Source: Caminicella sporogenes DSM 14501 (GTDB taxonomy: Bacteria; Bacillota; Clostridia; Peptostreptococcales; Caminicellaceae). From it: a stretch of 47,949 nucleotides of DNA. This document shows positions 8,499-17,191 of the stretch, piece by piece (within the stretch, counting starts at the first letter, position 1; each line of letters begins with the position of its first letter). Made by a program: the position numbers and the translations under genes. The DNA is taken from assembly GCF_900142285.1 (NCBI RefSeq), contig NZ_FRAJ01000019.1, forward strand, positions 1 to 47,949. The letters run 5' to 3'. The notes under the pieces were generated by a model. The model was not told the DNA's origin. It made no database searches and saw only the letters and a program-made list of their open reading frames with translations.

Positions 8499-9680
8499 TT
8501 ATATGTGTTTAGCAAATTCTTTACCAAATTCATAACATTCTTTAAGCGTTTCTTCAGATGGGAAGAATTTTTTACTCATTGGTTCAAAAGGAACTTTAAA
8601 GCTCATTTGTTTTAACAAAGTATGTGCCATTTTTATACCTTCACCACTCCAGCCGTAAGAGCCAAATACTCCAGCAACTTTACCCATATTTGCCATTGGG
8701 TCTATAACAGAAAGAACGTCCCACATAGGTTTAACCATAGTTTTATTTATTGTTGGAGAACCAAGTAGCAGACCTTTAGAACTATTGATAATCAAGTGTA
8801 TTTTTTCTAGGCTTTCATTTTCTACATCTAGAAATTCGACTTTAATTCCTTCTGATTCTAAACCCTCTTTAATTTTTTCAGCCATGACAGCAGTATTAGT
8901 GTAAGCTGATAGATATAAAAGAGCTACTTGTTTTTGATTTCTGTTTTCCACTTCATTTTTAGACCATTCATAGTATTTTTCAATATTGTATTTGATATTT
9001 TCAGATAAAATAGGTCCATGTGAAGTTAAAATTATTTCAATATCTAAATCTTTAACTTTTTCTAGAGCACTTAGTACATGTTTAGCAAAAGGTTTTACTA
9101 TACTATCATAGTAGTATTTAAAAGATTCTTTATATTCATTTTTATAAACAGATTTAGGGTCGATTGAACTGTAGTGAGTACCAAATCCATCGCAAGTAAA
9201 AAGTACTTTATCTGCTTCATCGTAAACAAACATAGTATCTGACCAGTGAAGGAAAGGAGCAGTTATAAATTTTAATTTTTTACTGCCTATATCTAAAGTT
9301 TCTCCATCACTAATAATATGACAATTAAAATCACCATTAATTTGTTCTTTTAAAAATATGCTTGCAGCTTTAGTACAATAGACTACTGCATTAGGATTTA
9401 TTTCTAAAATGTATTTTAAGCTTCCTGAATGGTCTGGTTCAGTATGATTGATTATTATATAGTCTATTTTTTTTATATCAGTCAATTTACTAAGTTTTTC
9501 AATAAATTCGTCCTTAAAATTTGGTTTAACTGTGTCAATTAAAATTTTTTTTTCATCATCAATGAAATATGAATTATACGTTGTACCGTATTCAGTTTTC
9601 ATTACAATATCGAAAACTTCTAATTCAGGGTCTAATACTCCTGTCCAGTAGATATTATTTTTGATTTTAAAATGTTCCAT
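8499..9680 (-). CDS. fprA: FprA-type flavodiiron protein
   Basis: This 393-residue flavodiiron protein has an N-terminal beta-lactamase-like domain (about 1-245) and a C-terminal flavodoxin domain (about 255-393). The diiron-binding motif is intact: H79-x-E81-x-D83-H84 in NHTEPDHSG, with downstream HWSD and TSHGP. In the FMN domain, LYLSAYTNTA and FGSYGWSGEG contact the flavin. Such proteins reduce O2 to water or NO to N2O in the cytoplasm of anaerobes, fed by rubredoxin or a reductase; no rubredoxin gene is adjacent. The SD GGAGGT lies about 7 nt upstream of the ATG. A Fur/PerR-like site overlaps its promoter. Confidence 0.95.
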   Translation of the reverse strand: MEHFKIKNNIYWTGVLDPELEVFDIVMKTEYGTTYNSYFIDDEKKILIDTVKPNFKDEFIEKLSKLTDIKKIDYIIINHTEPDHSGSLKYILEINPNAVVYCTKAASIFLKEQINGDFNCHIISDGETLDIGSKKLKFITAPFLHWSDTMFVYDEADKVLFTCDGFGTHYSSIDPKSVYKNEYKESFKYYYDSIVKPFAKHVLSALEKVKDLDIEIILTSHGPILSENIKYNIEKYYEWSKNEVENRNQKQVALLYLSAYTNTAVMAEKIKEGLESEGIKVEFLDVENESLEKIHLIINSSKGLLLGSPTINKTMVKPMWDVLSVIDPMANMGKVAGVFGSYGWSGEGIKMAHTLLKQMSFKVPFEPMSKKFFPSEETLKECYEFGKEFAKHI

Positions 9681-9713
9681 GTAAAGTACCTCCTCAAATT
9701 TTATAAAAATAAA

Positions 9714-9757
9714 TGATAATTGTTTTCATTATATTGCACACTAATATTGATACCCAA
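9714..9757 (-). promoter_or_regulatory. fprA promoter with overlapping Fur/PerR-like operator
   Basis: On the minus strand, TTGGGT (9757-9752), an 18-bp spacer and TATAAT (9733-9728) form a promoter. Directly against the -10 lies TGATAAT-T-GTTTTCA (9714-9728, plus strand). It matches the 7-1-7 TGATAAT-N-ATTATCA Fur/PerR pattern at 12 of 14 positions. fprA genes in clostridia are known PerR targets, so peroxide derepression is a reasonable inference. No regulator gene of this family is in the window. Confidence 0.5.
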
Positions 9758-9804
9758 AAATTTAAGTATTAACAATTTTTTTTTTAAAATAATAAAATTA
9801 TTTT

Positions 9805-10479
9805 TTATTTTGTAATGATGTTTTTATTTTTGATTGTTATTGAATTTCTATCATATTCAATTAGTCCTTCTTTTTGCATTTTGGCAAGTTCTCTGGAAAG
9901 AGAAGGTCTGTGAATTCCCAATCTTTCAGCCCATTCTTTTTTAGTCATGTTTAGGCTTATTTTTAAACTATTTTGTCTAAAATATTCATAAGTTAAGAAT
10001 TCTATTATTTGTTCTCTTATAGTTTTCATACTTATAGTTTTAAGTTTATTTCCAAGCATAAAGGCTTTATTAGATATATCTCTCATAAATTCATATAGAA
10101 AATGGTAGTTATATTGGCATAAACTTAAAATCAAATCTTTTTTTATGTGCAGTAAAGTAGAATCTTCTATGGAAGATACATTCATAGGATAATTGTTTTG
10201 GTCGCAAAAGAGCAGGTTGCCTCCTATTTTAGAACCTGTTTCAAATATATTTATAGTTAAAATATTTCCATTTTCATCTACATTTTGTATTAAAAGAGCC
10301 CCTTCGAGAATTATATCTAAAGTATTGCATTTTTCATTTTGCAAATATATTAATGTCTTTTTTGGATAATTTGATATTCTATGGTTATTTTCATTAAAAA
10401 AAGTATAGAAATCTTTTTCAGTAAGATTTTTAAATAAGTCAAAAGTTTTTAATAAAGGGATATAATATTTGAGTTTCAT
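9805..10479 (-). CDS. Crp/Fnr-family transcriptional regulator (HcpR-like candidate)
   Basis: The protein is 224 residues from the ATG at 10479, chosen because AAAGGAG lies 8 nt upstream; the longer frame from 10512 would run through that site and into the operator. It has an N-terminal cyclic-nucleotide-type beta-roll (about 20-125), a dimer helix (about 130-155) and a C-terminal winged HTH. The recognition helix reads GIHRPSLSREL, with Pro where Fnr and Crp have the Glu of RETVSR. No N-terminal Fnr-type cysteine cluster is present; scattered cysteines occur in the sensor domain. It is divergent from the permease-ferredoxin genes, with a perfect GTAAC-N4-GTTAC palindrome between them, so it probably activates them. 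The effector is unknown. Confidence 0.88.
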   Translation of the reverse strand: MKLKYYIPLLKTFDLFKNLTEKDFYTFFNENNHRISNYPKKTLIYLQNEKCNTLDIILEGALLIQNVDENGNILTINIFETGSKIGGNLLFCDQNNYPMNVSSIEDSTLLHIKKDLILSLCQYNYHFLYEFMRDISNKAFMLGNKLKTISMKTIREQIIEFLTYEYFRQNSLKISLNMTKKEWAERLGIHRPSLSRELAKMQKEGLIEYDRNSITIKNKNIITK

Positions 10480-10505
10480 AAAAAATTCTCCTTTTATAAA
10501 TAGTT

Positions 10506-10547
10506 GTAACATATGTTACGGAATTATGTCTTTGAAAAAATTATAAT
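10506..10547 (+). promoter_or_regulatory. Class II Crp/Fnr promoter of the permease genes
   Basis: The perfect palindrome GTAACATATGTTAC (10506-10519, centre 10512.5) lies exactly 32 bp from the centre of TATAAT (10542-10547, centre 10544.5). This places the activator at about -41.5, the class II position, and no -35 hexamer is recognisable. The palindrome also lies just upstream of the divergent regulator's start, so it may mediate autoregulation. Confidence 0.8.
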
Positions 10548-10581
10548 AAAACTATAAAAAAATTGAAAGGGGAAATAAAAA

Positions 10582-11064
10582 ATGGATATATTTACTTTAG
10601 CTTTTTGGATTATAACTTTAATTCTTTTTTTAATATCGATTAAAAAAGATAAGAAAAAGACTATTGATTCAATGAAAATGTCAAGAAATATGATGAAGAA
10701 TATGATGGGAGAAATTATAGGTATATTGTTTTTAATAGGGCTGATTCTTTCATTTATACCACCTGAAACTATAAAAAATTATATGGGAGGAAATCATATT
10801 TTCATATCGACATTTATTTCAGCTCTTGTTGGAAGTATAACATTGATACCGGCATTTGTAGCTTTTCCTCTTGTAGGTTCTTTAGTAGATAAAGGAGCTA
10901 GTATAATGCCAGCAGCAGCTTTTTTAACTACTCTAACTATGGTTGGGATAGTAACTTTTAGTCTGGAAAAAAGAGAATTTGGATTAAAGTTTGCTCTTAC
11001 TAGAAATACATTGAGCTTTATATTTGCAGTGTTGATTTCTTTGGTTATGGGGGTGATTATATGA
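10582..11064 (+). CDS. Half-size permease (DUF318/ArsP-like family), first half
   Basis: This 160-residue integral membrane protein has about five hydrophobic segments (near 4-21, 43-60, 73-95, 103-122 and 137-158) and a Lys-rich cytoplasmic loop at 22-40. It resembles one half of the permease family PF03773. The key segment PAFVAFPLVGSLVDKGAS (between segments 3 and 4) recurs in the next gene as PIYAAFPICKTLIRKGAS, so the two products look like the halves of one duplicated transporter. The ArsP-typical CSCS motif is absent, so the substrate cannot be taken as arsenical. ATG with AAAGGGG upstream. It overlaps the second gene by 4 nt (ATGA). Confidence 0.8.
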   Translation: MDIFTLAFWIITLILFLISIKKDKKKTIDSMKMSRNMMKNMMGEIIGILFLIGLILSFIPPETIKNYMGGNHIFISTFISALVGSITLIPAFVAFPLVGSLVDKGASIMPAAAFLTTLTMVGIVTFSLEKREFGLKFALTRNTLSFIFAVLISLVMGVII

Positions 11065-11789
11065 TATTGACAGAAAAAATAAAGAAAAATAAAATGCTGT
11101 TTAGTGTCAGTCTGGTATATATTATATTGTTAATAGTAAATAGACAAAAAGCTGTAGAGTCATTTAATAATAGTATGTACTATGTGATAGAAATGTTTCA
11201 GATAATGCCTGTAGTATTTATACTGACATCTTTAATAGAAGCATGGGTTCCTAAAAAAGTAATAATAGACAATTTAGGAGAAAAATCTGGCTACAAAGGC
11301 AAACTCTTTTCATTTATAGTTGGAAGTCTTTCAGCAGGTCCTATTTATGCAGCTTTTCCAATATGCAAGACTTTAATTAGAAAAGGAGCAAGTATTTCAA
11401 ATGTAGTAATAATATTGAGTGCTTGGGCAGTTGTGAAAGTTCCTATGTTAGTTAATGAAGCTAAATTTTTAGGTGTTGAGTTTATGATTTTGAGATGGAT
11501 ACTGACAATAATATCAATATTGATTATGGCTTACATGGTATCTGTATTTGTTAAAAGGGATAGTATACCTAAATTAGAGCAGTATGAAAATCTTGAAGAG
11601 GAAGACATGAGGGTTAATATAAATAGAGATTATTGCATAGGTTGTGGAATTTGTGAAAAATTATCTCCAGATAATTTTATGATTGAAAATGGAAAAGCTG
11701 TAGTAATAGATGGTGAAATAAATGATAGAAATAGAGAATCTGTAAAAAATGCTGTAGAAAAATGTCCAGTAAATGCAATAACTTTATAA
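11061..11789 (+). CDS. Half-size permease fused to a [4Fe-4S] ferredoxin domain
   Basis: A 242-residue protein. Residues 1-170 hold about five membrane segments with the PIYAAFPICKTLIRKGAS motif of the permease family. Residues 184-242 are a cytoplasmic monocluster ferredoxin, with YCIGCGICEK giving Cx2Cx2C and the fourth ligand in EKCPVNAI. Coupling a redox centre to this permease suggests that transport is driven or gated by electron delivery, or that the substrate is reduced during transfer; this is inference. The start overlaps the previous stop (ATGA), so the halves should be made in equal amounts. It is probably controlled by the neighbouring Crp/Fnr protein. A terminator follows at 11813-11841. 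Confidence 0.82.
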   Translation: MILTEKIKKNKMLFSVSLVYIILLIVNRQKAVESFNNSMYYVIEMFQIMPVVFILTSLIEAWVPKKVIIDNLGEKSGYKGKLFSFIVGSLSAGPIYAAFPICKTLIRKGASISNVVIILSAWAVVKVPMLVNEAKFLGVEFMILRWILTIISILIMAYMVSVFVKRDSIPKLEQYENLEEEDMRVNINRDYCIGCGICEKLSPDNFMIENGKAVVIDGEINDRNRESVKNAVEKCPVNAITL

Positions 11790-11812
11790 AAGTTAACTGA
11801 TTATTGAGTATA

Positions 11813-11841
11813 TAAGGGTGGAAATACCCTTAATTTTTTTT
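11813..11841 (+). terminator. Intrinsic terminator after the permease genes
   Basis: A 7-bp stem TAAGGGT/ACCCTTA (11813-11819 with 11826-11832) is followed by eight Ts. It overlaps the stop codon of the convergent small gene. Confidence 0.85.
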
Positions 11842-12099
11842 GTCTATTTTATTTTTTATTAAATTTTCAATATTATTTATTTTTTCTTTTTGTTTTAATA
11901 GCAAATATATTAGTGGCATGATTATAAAAATTTTTACTGCTATTTGATAGAAAATTGATAGTAGAGCGTATTTAGTAAAAAAGATATTGTAAAAGCATAT
12001 ATCCATTCCAATGGTTAAGAACATAAAAGATAAAGTTATGAATACATACTGTGTTAAAAAATTGTAATTGTCAATAAAAGAAGATATTTTTTTAAACAA
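11830..12099 (-). CDS. Small hypothetical membrane protein
   Basis: I do not recognise this protein. The start is taken as TTG at 12099, about 10 nt after CGAAAGGATG, giving 89 residues; an upstream in-frame ATG at 12144 would give 104 but has no ribosome site. Two hydrophobic helices are clear (about residues 13-36 and 44-68 of the short form), followed by a highly charged C-terminal tail of Lys, Glu and Asn that is probably cytoplasmic. Its stop codon lies inside the convergent terminator of the permease genes. Nothing nearby indicates a role. Confidence 0.5.
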   Translation of the reverse strand: MFKKISSFIDNYNFLTQYVFITLSFMFLTIGMDICFYNIFFTKYALLSIFYQIAVKIFIIMPLIYLLLKQKEKINNIENLIKNKIDKKN

Positions 12100-12364
12100 T
12101 ATGACTACATCCTTTCGATATTTGATAATAAATATAATATGCAAAATTTTAAAAAATTGATAAAATTAAATATTGCTGTAAGTATTAAAAATGCTGTGCA
12201 GTTTTATTTATAAAGTCTAATGATATAATAAATATTGTATAGACGAGGGGGAATATAGTTAGGAGTTAAGAGTTAGAAAGACATTAAAAGAATGACTCTA
12301 GGCTGATTAGATGAGAGCTGAAAGTGAATAATTATAATTTCTAATTAACATAGGGAGGATATAA
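12100..12364. other. Intergenic leader region before aroB
   Basis: A TATAAT at 12224-12229 may be the -10 of the aro operon, but no good -35 is seen. The following leader (about 12240-12355) begins with three near-repeats of AGTTAG/AGTTAAG (12257-12276). I could not fold it into a known T-box or riboswitch: it has no AGGGTGGNACCGCG motif and no terminator hairpin. Confidence 0.4.
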
Positions 12365-13429
12365 ATGTATATTTTAGATGTAAATCTTGTACATAAAAGT
12401 TATTCAATATATATAAAAAAAGGTATTATAAGAGATATAGGGCGAAAGTTAAGAAAAATATATAAAAATGAAAAAATAGCTGTAATAACAGATTCAAATG
12501 TTGAAAAAATATATGGGAAAAATATAGAGGATAATCTTAAAAGAAATGGATTTTTAATAGAGAAAATAGTGGTTAAATCAGGAGAAGAAAGTAAATCACT
12601 TGAAGTTTTAAAGTATATTTATGATAGACTTTTAGATTTTGAAATAAATAGAGGGGATTTGATACTTACTTTTGGAGGAGGAGTAGTTGGGGATTTAGGT
12701 GGTTTTGCTGCTTCTACACTTTTGAGGGGAATACCGTATGTACAAGTTCCAACATCTCTTTTAGCACAAATTGATAGCAGCATAGGGGGAAAAGTTGCCG
12801 TAAACTTATCAAGAGGAAAAAATCTTGTAGGTAGTTTTTATCATCCAGAGGCAGTATTTATAGACCCTGTACTTTTGGAAACTCTTGAAAAAAGATTTTT
12901 ATATGATGGAATGGCAGAAGTAATAAAATATGGTTGTATAAGAGATAGAAAATTATTTAAAAATTTACTTAAATATAATACAGAAAAAGAGTTGTTTGAT
13001 AATATAGAAGAAATAATATATTCATGCTGTAGTATAAAGAAAGAAATAGTTGAAAATGATGAGAAAGACAAAGGAGAAAGAATGTTATTAAATTTTGGAC
13101 ATACTTTAGGTCATGCTGTAGAAAAATATTTTAAATATGAGAAATATACTCATGGAGAAGCTGTAGCAATAGGTATGTATAATATAACAAGGAGAAGTGA
13201 AGAGCAGGGAATGACAGAAAAAGGCACAGCAAATTTAATTAAAGAAATATTAAATAAATATTATTTGCCATATAAAATGCCGGATATGGATAAAGAAGAG
13301 ATAATTAAGACTATAAATCTAGATAAGAAAAATAAAGGAAGTGAAATGAATATAGTTTTATTAAAGAAAATAGGAGAAAGTTATATAAAAAAGATAAAAA
13401 AAATTGATGTAAAAAAATATTTTTATTAA
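12365..13429 (+). CDS. aroB: 3-Dehydroquinate synthase AroB
   Basis: This 354-residue NAD- and metal-dependent enzyme closes DAHP to 3-dehydroquinate in the shikimate pathway. The nucleotide-binding [15 protein letters not shown] stretch and the [15 protein letters not shown] and NLVGSFYHP motifs are present. Metal ligands are in [11 protein letters not shown] and [11 protein letters not shown]. Length is typical of the family (about 350-360). ATG with AGGGAGG about 8 nt upstream. First gene of an aroB-aroA-aroC-aroE run; DAHP synthase, dehydroquinase and shikimate kinase genes are not in the window. Confidence 0.96.
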   Translation: MYILDVNLVHKSYSIYIKKGIIRDIGRKLRKIYKNEKIAVITDSNVEKIYGKNIEDNLKRNGFLIEKIVVKSGEESKSLEVLKYIYDRLLDFEINRGDLILTFGGGVVGDLGGFAASTLLRGIPYVQVPTSLLAQIDSSIGGKVAVNLSRGKNLVGSFYHPEAVFIDPVLLETLEKRFLYDGMAEVIKYGCIRDRKLFKNLLKYNTEKELFDNIEEIIYSCCSIKKEIVENDEKDKGERMLLNFGHTLGHAVEKYFKYEKYTHGEAVAIGMYNITRRSEEQGMTEKGTANLIKEILNKYYLPYKMPDMDKEEIIKTINLDKKNKGSEMNIVLLKKIGESYIKKIKKIDVKKYFY

Positions 13430-13473
13430 ATTTTAAAGTAAATCGTCTGCAAATTGAGAAGGGAGTTAGAAGA

Positions 13474-14763
13474 TTGAAAAATACAGTAAAGATAAATCCA
13501 TCTGTATTAAGTGGAGAGATAAAAATTCCACCATCAAAGAGTATTAGCCACAGAGCTATTATATGTGCAGGACTTTCAAATGGAATAAGTTATGTAGATA
13601 ATTTAATATTATCAGACGATATAAAGACAACTATAAATGGAATGAAGTCTTTAGGAGCTGATATTGAATGTATAGAAAGTAAAGTTTGTGAAAATGTATA
13701 TTGTGCTAAAATTAAAGGAACTCAAGGAATTAAAGTTCTAAATTCTACTATTGATTGTAATGAATCAGGTTCAACTCTCAGATTTTTAATACCATTTGCA
13801 CTTTTAGCAGGTGAAAAGATTACATTTACAGGGCGTGGAAAGCTGATTGAACGACCTCTTACTCCTTATTATGAAATATTTAAAGAGCAGGGTATATATT
13901 ATAAAAATGATAAAGGGAAATTGCCATTAACTATAAATGGAAATTTAAAATCTGGTGTATTTAAAATTAAAGGCAATATTAGTTCGCAATTCATATCTGG
14001 GCTAATGTTTGTACTGCCGCTTTTAGATGGAGATTCATGTATAAAAATTACAACATCTCTTGAATCAAAGGGATATGTTGATTTGACGATAGATGTTTTG
14101 AACGAATTTGGAATAGAAATAAAAAATAATGATTATAGAGAATTTTACATAAAGGGAAATCAGAAGTATAAAAGTAAATATTATAAAGTAGAAGGTGATT
14201 ATTCGCAAGCTGCATTTTGGATGGCAGCAGGATTATTAGGTGGCAGTGTAAAATGTAAAGATTTAAATATAAATTCTCTACAGGGAGATAAGGTAATTTT
14301 AGATATATTAGAAAAAATGGGTGGAAAAGTAAAGATAGATAAAAGTTTTATAAAAGTAGATAAGTCAGTACTTTGTGGTAAAGTTATAGATGCTTCACAG
14401 TGTCCAGATTTAGTTCCCATACTTGCAGTTTTAGGGGCTTTGAGCAGAGGAACGACTAAAATAGTAAATGCTGCTAGGCTTAGAATTAAAGAATCTGATA
14501 GACTAAAGGCAATATCTACTGAGCTTAATAAAATAGGAGCTGATGTAAAAGAGTTAGAAGATGGATTAGTAATAAGAGGAAAAGAAAATTTAAAAGGTGG
14601 GGTTGTTGATAGTTGGAATGACCATAGAATAGCTATGGCATTAGCTGTAGCATCTATTAAATGTACACAACCAGTTGTAATAACTGGCTGTGGAGCAGTA
14701 AAAAAATCTTATCCAAACTTTTGGGAAGATTTTAAGAGTTTAGGAGGAACTATAGATGAGTAG
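13474..14763 (+). CDS. aroA: EPSP synthase AroA
   Basis: 3-Phosphoshikimate 1-carboxyvinyltransferase, 429 residues, adding PEP to shikimate-3-phosphate. The two signatures are intact: [11 protein letters not shown] with K22, and [18 protein letters not shown]; the later [13 protein letters not shown] loop is also present. It starts with TTG preceded by GAAGGGAG (about 9 nt). The 3' end overlaps aroC by 8 nt, so translation is likely coupled. The [13 protein letters not shown] segment replaces the RPM-type loop seen in many EPSP synthases. Confidence 0.96.
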   Translation: MKNTVKINPSVLSGEIKIPPSKSISHRAIICAGLSNGISYVDNLILSDDIKTTINGMKSLGADIECIESKVCENVYCAKIKGTQGIKVLNSTIDCNESGSTLRFLIPFALLAGEKITFTGRGKLIERPLTPYYEIFKEQGIYYKNDKGKLPLTINGNLKSGVFKIKGNISSQFISGLMFVLPLLDGDSCIKITTSLESKGYVDLTIDVLNEFGIEIKNNDYREFYIKGNQKYKSKYYKVEGDYSQAAFWMAAGLLGGSVKCKDLNINSLQGDKVILDILEKMGGKVKIDKSFIKVDKSVLCGKVIDASQCPDLVPILAVLGALSRGTTKIVNAARLRIKESDRLKAISTELNKIGADVKELEDGLVIRGKENLKGGVVDSWNDHRIAMALAVASIKCTQPVVITGCGAVKKSYPNFWEDFKSLGGTIDE

Positions 14764-15844
14764 TGTATGGGGCAAAAATATAAAAATTTCAATTTTTGGA
14801 GAATCCCATGGGATAGCTATAGGTGTAGTAATAGATGGTATTCCTCCGGGGATACAGCTTGATATTGAATATATAAACAAGGAAATGAAAAGAAGAGCTC
14901 CTGGTAGAAATAAAATATCGACTTCTAGAAAAGAAGGAGACAACTTTGAAATATTGAGTGGTTATTTTAATGGAAGGACTACAGGAACACCTATTGCATC
15001 AATAATATATAATACTAATCAAAAGTCAAAGGATTATGAAATTATTAAAAATATTGTTCGTCCCGGACATGCTGATTATACAGGCTATATAAAATATTCT
15101 GGTTTTAATGATTATAGAGGTGGAGGACATTTTTCAGGAAGGATTACTGCTCCATTAGTATTTGCTGGAGCAATTGCAAAGCAAATTTTAAATAAAAGAA
15201 ATATTGTAATTGGGAGTCATATAAAGAGTATAGGAAATATTGAAGAAGATTCTTTTAATATGATAAATTTAGATAAGTCTTTATTGATAAATCTTACAAA
15301 TAAAGAATTTCCTGTTATAGAAGATGAAAATGAAAAGAGAATGAAAGAATATATTTTAAAGTTAAAAGAAGAAAAAGATTCTATAGGTGGAATAATTGAA
15401 ACTGCAGTAGTAAATTTACCGGTAGGAATAGGTTCGCCTTTTTTTGATTCTGTTGAAAGCAGACTTTCGCATTTGATTTTTTCTATTCCGGCAGTAAAAG
15501 GAATAGAATTTGGGGCAGGATTTAGTATTACAAAACTTAAAGGTTCAATGGCAAATGATGAAATGTATGTTGAAGAAGGGAAAGTAAAGACTTATTCTAA
15601 TAATAATGGAGGAGTATTGGGTGGTATTACTAATGGTATGCCTTTGATATTTAGAACTGCTATAAAACCTACACCATCAATAGGGACTGTTCAGAGGACA
15701 GTAGATATTTCCATTATGAAAAATACAAGTATAGAAATAAAGGGGCGGCATGACCCATGTATAGTGCCTAGAGCAGTACCTGTAGTTGAAGCTGCAGCTG
15801 CCATAGGCTTACTGGATTTAATGATGGAAAATAAATTAATATAA
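14756..15844 (+). CDS. aroC: Chorismate synthase AroC
   Basis: This 362-residue FMN-dependent lyase converts EPSP to chorismate. Family motifs include [19 protein letters not shown] near the N-terminus, [18 protein letters not shown] (about 100-110), [13 protein letters not shown] and [16 protein letters not shown] near the C-terminus. The ATG lies inside the end of aroA (8-nt overlap), with TTTAGGAGG as ribosome site. No flavin reductase domain is fused, so it is the monofunctional type. Confidence 0.97.
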   Translation: MSSVWGKNIKISIFGESHGIAIGVVIDGIPPGIQLDIEYINKEMKRRAPGRNKISTSRKEGDNFEILSGYFNGRTTGTPIASIIYNTNQKSKDYEIIKNIVRPGHADYTGYIKYSGFNDYRGGGHFSGRITAPLVFAGAIAKQILNKRNIVIGSHIKSIGNIEEDSFNMINLDKSLLINLTNKEFPVIEDENEKRMKEYILKLKEEKDSIGGIIETAVVNLPVGIGSPFFDSVESRLSHLIFSIPAVKGIEFGAGFSITKLKGSMANDEMYVEEGKVKTYSNNNGGVLGGITNGMPLIFRTAIKPTPSIGTVQRTVDISIMKNTSIEIKGRHDPCIVPRAVPVVEAAAAIGLLDLMMENKLI

Positions 15845-15863
15845 AAATTAGGATGTGATAAAT

Positions 15864-16676
15864 TTGAGTCAATTGTATGGTCTTATAGGTGAAAAGTTAA
15901 GTCACAGTTTGTCTCCTGCAATACATTTTCAGGTATTTAATGAATTAAAGTTAGATGGACATTATCATCTGTTTGAAGTAAAAAGGAAAGATTTAAAGGA
16001 TGCAGTTTTGGGATTAAAGGCGTTGGGAGTAAAGGGGGTTAATGTAACTATTCCATATAAGATTGAAATTATGAAGTATTTAGATGAGATTTCGTATGAA
16101 GCAGAAAAGATAGGAGCAGTAAATACTATATATTTTAAAGATAATATGATTATTGGGTATAATACTGATTATTATGGTTTTGGAATGATGCTAGATATAA
16201 ATGCTATAGATGTAAAAAATAAAAAGGCAGTAATATTAGGTAGCGGAGGAGCAGCAAAAGCAGTTGTGCAGTATTTGGTAGACAAAGGTATAGGAGATAT
16301 TATCATTGTAAGCAGGCATATTAACAGAGCAAAAGAAAAGTTTAAAAATTATGAAGTTATATCCTATGATAAAATAAAATTTTTAAAGTTTCGAGATTTG
16401 ATTATCAACTGTACCCCTTGTGGAATGTATCCAGATATTCATAATTTACCAATAGATAAGGAATGTATATCTAAATTTGATATAGCCATAGATTTGATTT
16501 ATAATCCCAGAGAAACGTTGTTTTTAAAGTATTCAAAAGAAAGAGGATTAAAAAGCATAAATGGATTATATATGTTAGTAGGTCAAGCAGTAAGAGCTGA
16601 AGAAATATGGAATGAAATGAAAATTGATAGGGCTGTTACTGATAAAATATACCAGATTATTGATTCAAAGATTTAA
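15864..16676 (+). CDS. aroE: Shikimate dehydrogenase AroE
   Basis: This NADP-dependent enzyme reduces 3-dehydroshikimate. I place the start at TTG 15864 because AGGATGTGAT (15850-15859) is a near-complete anti-SD match with proper spacing, giving 270 residues; GTG 15855 lies within that ribosome site. The N-terminal substrate domain has GEKLSHSLSPAIH and the catalytic lysine in VNVTIPYKI. The Rossmann domain has VILGSGGAAKAVV, and SINGLYMLVGQA lies near the C-terminus. Last gene of the aro run. About 95 nt separate it from the T-box leader, with no convincing terminator between. Confidence 0.94.
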   Translation: MSQLYGLIGEKLSHSLSPAIHFQVFNELKLDGHYHLFEVKRKDLKDAVLGLKALGVKGVNVTIPYKIEIMKYLDEISYEAEKIGAVNTIYFKDNMIIGYNTDYYGFGMMLDINAIDVKNKKAVILGSGGAAKAVVQYLVDKGIGDIIIVSRHINRAKEKFKNYEVISYDKIKFLKFRDLIINCTPCGMYPDIHNLPIDKECISKFDIAIDLIYNPRETLFLKYSKERGLKSINGLYMLVGQAVRAEEIWNEMKIDRAVTDKIYQIIDSKI

Positions 16677-17009
16677 TATAATTATGAAAAATATGTAAAA
16701 AAAATCTTTACTTTTAAAGGGAAATTATGTTAATATATATAAAAAAATAAATATTTTAAATTCTATGAATGGAAATAGTAGGTAGTGCATGAAGTTATAG
16801 AGAGTCGGGGATGGTGGAATCCTGACACGGATTGCTTACTGAATGGTTCCATGAGAAGCAGTGGGAAATCCTTATTTGGAGAGTATCACTTGCCGTTTGT
16901 CTTACGTTACAAAGACAGGGTATCGAAATAGAGATATGTCTATTTCTGTACCTGGAAGAGTGAGATAGTATTAATACTGTCTAAAGTAGGTGGCAACGCG
17001 GAATGTGAG

Positions 17010-17043
17010 CATTTCGTCCTATATAGGATGAAATGTTTTTTTT
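17010..17043 (+). terminator. T-box terminator 1
   Basis: CATTTCGTCCT (17010-17020) pairs with AGGATGAAATG (17025-17035), followed by eight Ts. The 5' strand overlaps the region that would form the antiterminator with the T-box at 16988-17001. Confidence 0.9.
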
Positions 17044-17106
17044 ATTATGTGTTCTTTATTTAAAGATAGTATTGTTCTATCTAATAAGGGTGGCAACGCG
17101 GAATGT

Positions 17107-17146
17107 AAAGCATTTCGTCCCTATATATAGGGATGAAATGCTTTTT
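17107..17146 (+). terminator. T-box terminator 2 (duplicate)
   Basis: A long stem of about 17 bp (17107-17123 with 17128-17144, one G-T wobble, TATA loop) ends in CTTTTT. It repeats the sequence of terminator 1 (ATTTCGTCC, GGATGAAATG) about 100 nt further on. Confidence 0.9.
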
Positions 17147-17191
17147 ATATTATTAAAATAAAATTTTATGAAAATGGGGGAGGAGATAATT

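Larger units (their letters stand above)
16770..17147 (+). promoter_or_regulatory. Tryptophan-specific T-box leader with duplicated expression platform
   Basis: Stem I spans about 16773-16877 and contains AGAGAGTC, GGTGG and the specifier loop CTGAA-TGG-TTCC. The specifier UGG (16844-16846, Trp) precedes GAGAAGC. Stem II follows, then a stem III hairpin (16963-16982) and the T-box AGGTGGCAACGCGG (16988-17001) with terminator 1. A second stem III-like hairpin (17064-17082), a second T-box GGGTGGCAACGCGG (17088-17101) and terminator 2 then follow. T-box RNAs bind uncharged tRNA to allow read-through. A single stem I appears to serve two terminators in series before trpB. A possible promoter is TTTACT (16707-16712) and TAATAT (16731-16736). 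Confidence 0.93.

Noticed and set aside
10582-11789. An ArsP methylarsenite exporter
   Set aside because: The permease family is the same, but the CSCS motif of ArsP is absent and the protein is split and fused to ferredoxin, so the substrate is left open.
12257-12300. AGTTAG/AGTTAAG repeats before aroB as a riboswitch or repeat array
   Set aside because: Only three imperfect units, with no terminator, T-box motif or stable fold recognised.
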